DNA from: CAKZQX01 sp034436755
GTDB lineage: Bacteria; Chloroflexota; Chloroflexia; Chloroflexales; Chloroflexaceae
DNA length: 64,000 nucleotides
NCBI GenBank assembly: GCA_034436755.1
Contig: DAOTVB010000074.1
Location: 1 to 64,000 of the forward strand
Direction: 5' to 3'
Of the stretch, positions 53,635 to 61,500 are shown piece after piece (position 1 is the stretch's first letter; each line of letters begins with the position of its first letter). The notes beneath the pieces were generated by a model, which did not search any database, was not told where the DNA came from, and was given only the letters and a program-made list of their open reading frames with translations. The translations under genes were made by a program, and so were the position numbers.

Positions 53635-54855
53635 ATGACGCAAGAGAACAAAACCAGGCTACCGCTGGAGGGTATCCGCGTGATTGACGTTGCTACCGTG
53701 ATTGCAGCGCCCTACTGCGCGGCTATCCTGGGCGAGTTTGGGGCCGATGTGCTGAAGGTGGAGCATCCGGTGGGCGGGGATGCACTCCGGCGCTTCGGGA
53801 CACCCACCGCACGCGGGGACACACTAACCTGGATGAGCGAGTCGCGTAACAAGAAATCAGTGACGATTGACCTTCATCGGCCGGAGGGGGTTGAGATCTT
53901 CAAGCAGTTGATCGCCCAATCGGACGTATTGTGCGAAAATTTCCGGCCCGGCACGCTGGAGAAGTGGGGCCTGGGCTGGGATGTGCTGCGCGCGATTAAT
54001 CCGGGGCTGATTATGCTGCGCGTAACCGGCTATGGGCAGACCGGACCATACAAAGACCGCCCCGGCTTTGCACGGGTGGCCCACGCGGTTGGTGGTATTG
54101 TCTATCTGGCCGGGATGCCCAAGGGTACGCCGGTTACGCCGGGTTCAACCACCATCGGTGACTACATGACCGGGTTGTATGGCTGCCTGGGGGTGCTGAT
54201 GGCGCTCCGCCACCGCCAGAAAACCGGCTGCGGCCAGTATATCGACGCCGCGCTCTACGAGTCGGTCTTCCGCTGTACCGACGAACTGGCCCCGGCCTAC
54301 AGCATGTATGGGCTGGTGCGCGAGCGGCATGGCCCGACCCATAACGATTTTGCCTGCCCCTACGGACATTTTCCCACCAAAGACGGCAAATGGGTCGCCA
54401 TTGCCTGTACCACCGACAAGCTCTTCTACCGACTGGCAAAGGCGATGGGCCGCCCCGAACTGGCCTCCTCCAGCACCTATGGCGATCAGAAGGCCCGGCT
54501 GGAGCATCGGAATGATGTCAACGAGATTGTGCGCGACTGGTGCGGCTCCCTGACGCGCGAGGAGGTGCTGGAACGCTGCTACGAAGCGGAAGCGCCTGCC
54601 GGGCCGCTGAATAATATCGCCGATATCTTTGGCGAGCGGCAGGTGCATGCGCGGCGCAATCTGGTCGCCATTGACGATCCGGACAGCGGTGAGACCATCA
54701 TCGTGCCCCGGACGATTCCCAATATGTCGGTCACCCCCGGCCAGATCAAACATCTGGGGCCCAAACTGGGCGAGCATACGGATGAGGTGCTGCGGGATCT
54801 GCTGGGCATGGATGATGCGGAGATCGAAGATCTGCACAACAAGTATGTCATCTGA
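53635..54855 (+). CDS. smtB: Succinyl-CoA:(S)-malate CoA-transferase, subunit B
   Basis: 406 residues, close paralogue of the preceding gene from which it is separated by 21 bp. Family III CoA-transferase: LEGIRVIDVATVIAAPYCAA, NKKSVTIDLHRPEGVE, TGYGQTGPYKDRPGFARVAH and Asp176 in STTIGDYMTGLYG as the likely catalytic residue. It has no N-terminal extension and is of normal family length. It forms the malate-activating enzyme with SmtA. The strong similarity suggests an old tandem duplication. Confidence 0.9.
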   Translation: MTQENKTRLPLEGIRVIDVATVIAAPYCAAILGEFGADVLKVEHPVGGDALRRFGTPTARGDTLTWMSESRNKKSVTIDLHRPEGVEIFKQLIAQSDVLCENFRPGTLEKWGLGWDVLRAINPGLIMLRVTGYGQTGPYKDRPGFARVAHAVGGIVYLAGMPKGTPVTPGSTTIGDYMTGLYGCLGVLMALRHRQKTGCGQYIDAALYESVFRCTDELAPAYSMYGLVRERHGPTHNDFACPYGHFPTKDGKWVAIACTTDKLFYRLAKAMGRPELASSSTYGDQKARLEHRNDVNEIVRDWCGSLTREEVLERCYEAEAPAGPLNNIADIFGERQVHARRNLVAIDDPDSGETIIVPRTIPNMSVTPGQIKHLGPKLGEHTDEVLRDLLGMDDAEIEDLHNKYVI

Positions 54856-54873
54856 TACCGATTTGTTATCATA

Positions 54874-54901
54874 GCCACAGAGGACACAGAGGACGCAGAG
54901 G
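54874..54901. repeat. CACAGAGGA stutter
   Basis: Three near-identical 9-bp units (CACAGAGGA, CACAGAGGA, CGCAGAGG) lie just after smtB in the 176-bp gap before mct. A related CACCGCAGAG fragment is at 49605. Confidence 0.7.
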
Positions 54902-55031
54902 GTATAAATGGGAATGTGCCACCCCTGCGTCTGTTGTGCCGATTTCGGCTGATTGCTGGTTTGACGGCGAATTAGTATGAGGTCGGGCGGATGTGAATTG
55001 ATGGCTGAGAGCTTCAGCGGAAGGAGCGAGT

Positions 55032-56249
55032 GTGGAGGGAATTTTGCATGGCCTGCGGGTCATCGAGGGCACGGCGTTTGTGGCCGCACCGCTCGGTGGC
55101 ATGACCCTGGCCCAACTCGGCGCAGATGTGATCCGCTTTGACCTGATCGGCGGCGGTCTGGACTATGGACGCTGGCCCGTGACCGAGGAGCATGGGCAGA
55201 GCCTCTGCTGGGCGGGGCTCAACAAGGGCAAGCGCTCGATTGCGGTAGACTTCCGCAAACCTCAGGGGCAGGAGTTGCTGACCCGGTTAATCTGCGCACC
55301 GGGTGAAAACAATGGCATCTTCAGCACCAACTTTCCCATGCGCGGCTGGTTACACTATGAGACGTTGCGCGCCCAGCGTGGTGATCTGATTATGGTCAAC
55401 CTGACGGGCCGCCGCGATGGTGCCTCCGAGGTAGACTATACGGTTAATCCGCAACTGGGCATCCCCTTTATGACCGGGCCGACCAGTTCGCCCGATCCGG
55501 TGAACCATGTGTTGCCCGCGTGGGATCTGATCACCGGCCAGATGGTTGCCCTGGGTATTCTCGCCGCCGAGCGACACCGCCAACGCACCGGGGAAGGCCA
55601 ACTGCTGAAGATCGCGCTCAAAGATGTCGGGCTGGCAATGATCGGCAACTTTGGCATGATCGCCGAGGTGATGATCAACGATACCGACCGGCCCAAGCAG
55701 GGGAACTATCTCTACGGCGCATTTGGGCGCGATTTCGAGACGCTGGACGGCAAGCGGGTGATGGTCGTGGGCCTGACCGATCTCCAGTGGAAGAGCCTCA
55801 ACAAAGCCACCGGACTCACAGATGAGTTTAACGCGCTGGGGACACGGCTGGGTCTGGACATGCGAGATGAGGGCAACCGCTTCCGGGTGCGCCGGGAAAT
55901 TGCCCGCATCCTGGAGCCCTGGTTCTATGCGCGTACGCTGGCCGAGGTGCAGCGCGTCTTCGAGGAGCATCGCGTCACCTGGGGACCATACCGCACCGTG
56001 CGCGAGGCCATCGAAACCGACCCGGACTGCTCCACGGATAACCCGATGTTCAGCATGGTGGAACAACCGGGGATCGGCAGTTACCTGATGCCGGCCACGC
56101 CCATGGACTTTAGCCAGGTTGCGCGCCTGCCGGCCCGGCCTGCCCCCCGGTTGGGCGAACATACCGATGAGATCCTGCTGGATGTGCTGGGGCTCTCTTC
56201 ACGCGAAGTCGGTCAGTTGCACGATGAAGGTATAGTTGCAGGGCCATAG
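55032..56249 (+). CDS. mct: Mesaconyl-C1-CoA:C4-CoA transferase (intramolecular)
   Basis: 405 residues from GTG 55032, with AAGGAG seven bases before it. A family III CoA-transferase more distant from SmtA/B: starts EGILHGLRVIEGTAFVAAP, contains LNKGKRSIAVDFRKPQGQEL, and has the catalytic-type Asp165 in LPAWDLITGQMVALG. In the 3-hydroxypropionate bi-cycle it shifts CoA from C1 to C4 of mesaconate within the same molecule. It sits between smtB and mcl. The stop codon merges into a G-rich heptamer array. Confidence 0.93.
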   Translation: MEGILHGLRVIEGTAFVAAPLGGMTLAQLGADVIRFDLIGGGLDYGRWPVTEEHGQSLCWAGLNKGKRSIAVDFRKPQGQELLTRLICAPGENNGIFSTNFPMRGWLHYETLRAQRGDLIMVNLTGRRDGASEVDYTVNPQLGIPFMTGPTSSPDPVNHVLPAWDLITGQMVALGILAAERHRQRTGEGQLLKIALKDVGLAMIGNFGMIAEVMINDTDRPKQGNYLYGAFGRDFETLDGKRVMVVGLTDLQWKSLNKATGLTDEFNALGTRLGLDMRDEGNRFRVRREIARILEPWFYARTLAEVQRVFEEHRVTWGPYRTVREAIETDPDCSTDNPMFSMVEQPGIGSYLMPATPMDFSQVARLPARPAPRLGEHTDEILLDVLGLSSREVGQLHDEGIVAGP

Positions 56250-56345
56250 GGGTTAGGGGTTAGGAGTTAGGGGTTAATTTGAATCGAATAGCCACTGGTT
56301 AACCGCTACCTCCTAACCGTTAACCCCTAACCGTTAACCCCTAAC
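56248..56345. repeat. GGGGTTA heptamer array with inverted counterpart
   Basis: Four GGGGTTA-type units (56248-56276) are followed, after about 20 bp, by TTAACCCC/CTAACCG units (56299-56345) that are complementary to them. The segment can fold into a long hairpin, and its G-runs could form a G-quadruplex on the + strand. It lies between mct and mcl, so it may affect relative expression; this is inference. Confidence 0.75.
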
Positions 56346-56374
56346 TGTCAACCTTTACCCAGGAGTAAAAATTC

Positions 56375-57418
56375 ATGAAACTACCTGTTCATTTCTACAA
56401 GCCGCTGGCGATTGGCGCGCCGGCACCGCTACGTGAACTGCCGGTCCGCCCGGAACGGATGATCCACTTCTTCCCACCGCATATTGAGAAGATCCGCGCA
56501 CGTATTCCCGATACGATCAAGCAGGTTGATGTGCTGTGCGGCAACCTGGAGGATGCGATTCCCGCCGATGCCAAGGAAGCGGCCCGCGCCGGCTTTATCG
56601 AGGTTGCGCAGGCGACCGACTTTGGCAATACGGCGCTCTGGATTCGCGTCAATGCGCTGAACAGCCCCTGGTTTCTCGAGGACATGGCCGAGATTGTCAA
56701 AACGGCCGGCAACAAGCTGGATGTCATCATGATTCCCAAGGTTGAGGGTGTGTGGGATATCCACTTTGTTGACCAGTACCTGGCGCTGCTGGAGGCAAAA
56801 TACGAGGTGCATAAGCCGATCCTGCTGCACGCGCTGCTGGAGACGGCCCAGGGCGTCAAGAATGTGGAGGAGATCGCCGGGGCCGGCCCGCGCATGCATG
56901 GCATGAGCCTGGGGCCGGCCGACCTGGCCGCCTCGCGTGGCATGAAAACCACGCGTGTCGGCGGTGGGCATCCCTTCTACGGCGTGCTGGCCGACCCGAT
57001 CGAGGGTCAGGAGCAGCGCACTTTCTCACAGCAAGACTTGTGGCACTACACGGTCGCCAAAATGGTTGATGCCTGCGTCGCGCACGGTATCCGCGCCTTC
57101 TACGGGCCGTTTGGCGATATCAAAGACGAAGCGGCCTGTGAAGCGCAGTTTCGTAATGCCTTCCTCATGGGTTGTACCGGGGCATGGTCGCTCGCGCCCA
57201 ACCAGATTGCCATCGCCAAGCGGGTGTTCAGCCCGGATGTGGACGAAGTGTTGTTTGCGAAGCGCATCCTCGATGCCATGCCCGACGGCACCGGTGTCGC
57301 TATGATCGATGGCAAAATGCAGGATGACGCCACCTGGAAGCAGGCGAAGGTCATTGTTGATCTGGCGCGCCTGGTGGCCCGGAAAGATCCGGAACTGGCC
57401 CAGGCGTACGGCCTGTGA
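56375..57418 (+). CDS. mcl: (S)-malyl-CoA/beta-methylmalyl-CoA/(S)-citramalyl-CoA lyase
   Basis: 347 residues from ATG 56375, with AGGAG upstream. CitE-like TIM-barrel lyase: VLCGNLEDAIPADAKEAARA (Mg2+-binding Glu/Asp), LWIRVNALNSPWF, VIMIPKVEGVWDIHFVDQYL, HALLETAQGVKNVEEIA and GMSLGPADLAASRGM. The trifunctional lyase cleaves malyl-CoA to acetyl-CoA and glyoxylate, condenses glyoxylate with propionyl-CoA, and cleaves citramalyl-CoA to acetyl-CoA and pyruvate. Complete, of standard length. Fourteen bases separate it from mch. Confidence 0.96.
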   Translation: MKLPVHFYKPLAIGAPAPLRELPVRPERMIHFFPPHIEKIRARIPDTIKQVDVLCGNLEDAIPADAKEAARAGFIEVAQATDFGNTALWIRVNALNSPWFLEDMAEIVKTAGNKLDVIMIPKVEGVWDIHFVDQYLALLEAKYEVHKPILLHALLETAQGVKNVEEIAGAGPRMHGMSLGPADLAASRGMKTTRVGGGHPFYGVLADPIEGQEQRTFSQQDLWHYTVAKMVDACVAHGIRAFYGPFGDIKDEAACEAQFRNAFLMGCTGAWSLAPNQIAIAKRVFSPDVDEVLFAKRILDAMPDGTGVAMIDGKMQDDATWKQAKVIVDLARLVARKDPELAQAYGL

Positions 57419-57431
57419 GAGGGGAGGGTTT

Positions 57432-58502
57432 ATGGAGGTTGAGATGCCTGCGAAGACGAAGCCCGGCAACTACTTTGAAGACTTCTACCTGGGTCAGGAG
57501 CTGATCCATGCGATACCCCGCACCATAACGGAGGGGGATGTGGCGCTCTACACCGCGCTCTTCGGCTCCCGTTTTGTGATCAACTCCTCGGATCAATTTG
57601 CCGCCGGGTTGGGCCTGCCGCGCGCCCCGGTTGACAGCCTGCTGGCCTTTCATATGGTCTTTGGCAAAACGGTGCCCGACATTTCCCTCAACGCCGTGGC
57701 CAACCTGGGCTATGCCAATGGACGCTTTGGGCAGCCGGTCTACCCCGGTGACACGCTCACCACCACCTCAACGGTGATTGGGCTACGGCAGAACAAGGAC
57801 GGCAAACATGGTGTCGTCTATGTGCGTTCCGTCGGCGTCAACCAGCGCGATGAGGTAGTGGTTGATTATGTACGTTGGGTGATGGTGCGCAAGCAGGATC
57901 TGAACGCGCCCGCACCGGAGACCGTCATACCCGATCTGCCCGAATCGGTCAAGGTGCGCGACATGGTTATTCCGAACAACCTGTGTACCACGAGCTATGA
58001 CACAACCCGTTCCGGGAGCCCCTATTTGTGGGAAGACTACGAGGTGGGTGAGCGGATCGATCATGTTGATGGGATGACAATAGAAGAGGCCGAGCATATG
58101 CTGGCGACACGCCTCTACCATAACACAGCGAAGGTGCATTTCAATCAGCATGTGGAAAAGGATGGGCGCTTTGGTCGCCGGATCATCTACGGCGGGCATA
58201 TCATCAGCCTGGCGCGGGCGCTCTCCTTCAACGGGCTGGCGAATACGCTTAATGTGGCCGCAATCAATGCCGGACGCCACACCAACCCCACCTTTGCGGG
58301 CAATACCATCTATGCCTGGTCGGAGGTGCTGAACAAGCTGGCGCTCCCCGGTCGCGCGGATATCGGCGCGCTACGGCTGCGCACTGTGGCGACGAAAGAT
58401 CGCGCCTGTCACGACTTCCCCTACCAGGATGCCGCCGGCAAGTATGATCCCGCTGTGGTACTGGACTTTGACTACACTGTGTTAATGCCCCGCCACAGCT
58501 AA
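57432..58502 (+). CDS. mch: Mesaconyl-C1-CoA hydratase (beta-methylmalyl-CoA dehydratase)
   Basis: 356 residues from ATG 57432, supported by GAGGGGAGGG; the longer frame overlapping mcl is rejected. Double-hotdog MaoC-like enzyme: GNYFEDFYLGQELIHAIPRT, then ITEGDVALYTALFGSRF, and a second half with YEVGERIDHVDGMTIEEAEH and HNTAKVHFNQHVEKDGRFGR ending in IYGGHIISLARALSFNGL. It removes water from beta-methylmalyl-CoA to give mesaconyl-C1-CoA, the substrate of Mct. Last gene of the cluster. It ends next to a 28-bp palindrome. Confidence 0.94.
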   Translation: MEVEMPAKTKPGNYFEDFYLGQELIHAIPRTITEGDVALYTALFGSRFVINSSDQFAAGLGLPRAPVDSLLAFHMVFGKTVPDISLNAVANLGYANGRFGQPVYPGDTLTTTSTVIGLRQNKDGKHGVVYVRSVGVNQRDEVVVDYVRWVMVRKQDLNAPAPETVIPDLPESVKVRDMVIPNNLCTTSYDTTRSGSPYLWEDYEVGERIDHVDGMTIEEAEHMLATRLYHNTAKVHFNQHVEKDGRFGRRIIYGGHIISLARALSFNGLANTLNVAAINAGRHTNPTFAGNTIYAWSEVLNKLALPGRADIGALRLRTVATKDRACHDFPYQDAAGKYDPAVVLDFDYTVLMPRHS

Positions 58503-58509
58503 CCAGCAT

Positions 58510-58537
58510 GTAGGGGCGCAGCATGCTGCGCCCCTAC
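58510..58537. repeat. Perfect 28-bp palindrome between convergent genes
   Basis: GTAGGGGCGCAGCA (58510-58523) followed without spacer by its exact complement. The stop codon of the downstream minus-strand kinase (TAG) is part of the right arm. No T-tract. It may serve both genes as a transcript end. Confidence 0.85.
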
Positions 58538-61500
58538 GTGATCGTCGTCTCTTCCACCACATCCACCTGAATCTGAAAAGCAAAGGTTGTGCCCTGATCC
58601 GGCATGCTCTCGACCTGAATGTCGCCACCCATCAGTTGCACTAATCTGCGGCTGATGGATAACCCCAGGCCCGTTCCCTTTTTTGCGCGCCGTCCGCTCT
58701 TGGTCTGGACAAAGGCTTCAAACAGAGTGTCCATTTCGTGGGGGGCGATGCCGGGGCCGGTGTCGCTTACAGCAATGTGCAGGCAGCAGGCGGCGGGAGG
58801 CGCGACTGTCTCCGCCGGCAGCGTTCCGCCGGGTTCCTGCCGGCGTAGGGTTAGCCTGACCTCACCCGCCACGGTAAACTTCACGGCATTGCTCAACAGG
58901 TTCATCAGCACCTGCCGCAGTTTGACCTGATCGGCGTGGATCATCCGGGGAAGATCAGCATCACAATCAACGACAAATTGCAACTCTTTTTGTGCTACTT
59001 CCAGGGCAAACATAGCTTCTAAATCACGCAGCATATCGACCAGATCGAAGGTGGTCTTATCAAGCGTGATCCGTCCGGCTTCGATTTTGGACAGGTCGAG
59101 CACCTGGTTGAAGAGGTTCTGCAGATGTTCACCGCTCTGAATGATAATATCCAGGTACTTCTGCGTATTGTCCGGATTATTCGGGTTGCGCCGGGTCAGT
59201 TGGGCAAACCCCAGGATGGCACTGAGCGGCGTGCGTAGTTCGTGACTCATATTTGCCAGAAAGGCACTCTTCGCCTGGTTCGCGGCTTCGGCGGTTTCTT
59301 TAGCCTTTTGTAGTTCTACTGCCCGCAGACGTTCCTGTTCGGCAGCTTTCTGGGCCGTGATATCACGCACAATTCCCTGATACCCCAGCAACGCGTCATC
59401 TTCTGCCAGGCGCACCGTTGCCGTCACCAGTGCCTCGACTACATCCCCATTTTTGCGCCTCAGTTTGACGGCAAAATCCTCCACAGAACCATAGCGGTTG
59501 AGTACCTCCAGCAGCCGGGTCCGGTCAGCGGAGTTCACATAGACGCTCAACGCATTGAGTTGCAAGGCTTCCGGTCGCGTATATCCCAGCAGTGTTTCAC
59601 AGGCCGGGTTGACATCGATAATCTGACCGTCCGTGGCACTGATAAAGATCATATCGCGGGACTCTTCAAACACAGCACGATACTTCTGCTCGCTGCTGTG
59701 TACGTCGGCGTAGAGACGGGCGTTTTCAATCGAGACGGCCGCCTGGGACGAGAGCAACTGCAGCATCTCCAATCGTTCCGGGGTAAAGGCGCCCGTCGTC
59801 AGGTTGTTTTCCAGATACAGCAGACCTGTAAGACGACCCTGATGCAGCAGTGGCATACACAACACCGATTTCGGCCGCTGCGCGACAATGTAGGCATCAT
59901 GGGCGAATTGCTCTTCCTGCCGGGCATCCTGCACAACCAGGCTTTGCTGCGTATGCATCACATAGTTGATAATCGCCTCGGAAATCAGCGGTGTGTCACG
60001 CCGGTTACTTATGGGTAGCGGCGGAACAGACTGCACCACCCGCACCTCCGCCTGCTGCACCGCACCTTCCGCCGCAATACACCACTGCTCGTCCCGGGGC
60101 AGCAACAGGAAGCCTTTTTCCGCCCCGGCATTTTCAATGACCAGGCGCATCATGTTCTCCAGCAAGCGGGGCAGGACGATCTCACTCGACAACGTGTGCG
60201 CAGCCCGGAGCATGGTCTGGATATCGAGCGCCTGGGCGGTACTGGGGGTAGACGTTGCGGCAGAAGACGTCTGGCGCTGCGGCGGGTGCGGCAACGAGCC
60301 CGTCAGGATCGCGCCAAACCGCTGCTCCAGATTCTGAACTTTTGCCACTGCACCCCAGCGCTGATAGGCGTAATGCGCATCATGCAGGTAAAACTCGGCC
60401 AACCGGGCACGCCCGCGTGCCAGGTAAAACTGCCCGGCCAGTTCATAGGCCAGTGCCTCTTCATTGGTGTATTCGTGCGTTTTCGCCAGTTCAATCGCCC
60501 GGTCATAGTAAGCCCCGGCCTCGGCCTCCTGCCCCAGCACCCGCGCCTGCTCAGCCGCAACCAGGTACCACTTGTGCAGATAATTCATCGGGGCATGCTC
60601 TGCCCAGTGTTGCATTTTGACCTGATTGGCGGCGACCCGCTCAAGCAAGGCGGGCTGTTCCGCTTCCGCCGCATCGGGATAGGCGGCCAGCAGCGTGAGC
60701 GAGTCATACAAATAGAAGATCGCCACGCCAAACACCGCCACATTTCCATGAATATAGCGCACGGCCTGGTCAGCATGCGCCCGCGCCTGGGGATAATCCT
60801 GGAAGAGGTAGCAGAGCATCATTTTGTTGTAGTAGATCACGAAGAGCACCAGGATATCGTTGCCCTGCTCCAGTTGTGGCAGGCTGACGGTCTCATCAAA
60901 CGCCTGACCAACCAACTGTCGCGGATCGGACGCCTGTCCCAGCAGATTCAGGGCGGACTGCCAGAAGACCTTTTGCCAGTTCAGGGTCGGTGCCTGGTTG
61001 AGCCGGGCAATCGCCTGGGCAAAGGTCGCCAGTTCCTGCTCAACCGGACCCAGTTCCTGCCCAACTAAATAGGCATAGTAGGTATAGACATGGGCACTGA
61101 TGGCGGCATACTGCAACGCACCGGTTTCCAGTCCATGTTGATACGCCACCAGCAATGGTTGGAATGCCTCTTTCACATGATGTTTCCAGTGGTGTATAAA
61201 GGTGTAGTGTAGTTGGACGGTTATACACCTGGTTGCCTTATCATTGAGCCGATCCGCCAGTTCCAGGGCCAGTTGCCCAAACTGATACCCGGTTTCAACA
61301 TCGTCAAAGACCCCACACAGAATCAGGCCATAGGTGGCATAGCCGGTGATTGACTCGCCGGTGTTGCCATAGTTGAGCGACAGTTCGATCTGCTTGAAGA
61401 TCAGCAGCAGGAGCAGGCTCTGGTTAGACTGGTAGGCGGGCGGGGCTGTCGCCGTGATAATCCGCATCGCGGCCAGGTGCGTCGGGGCGGTCATGGTGGG

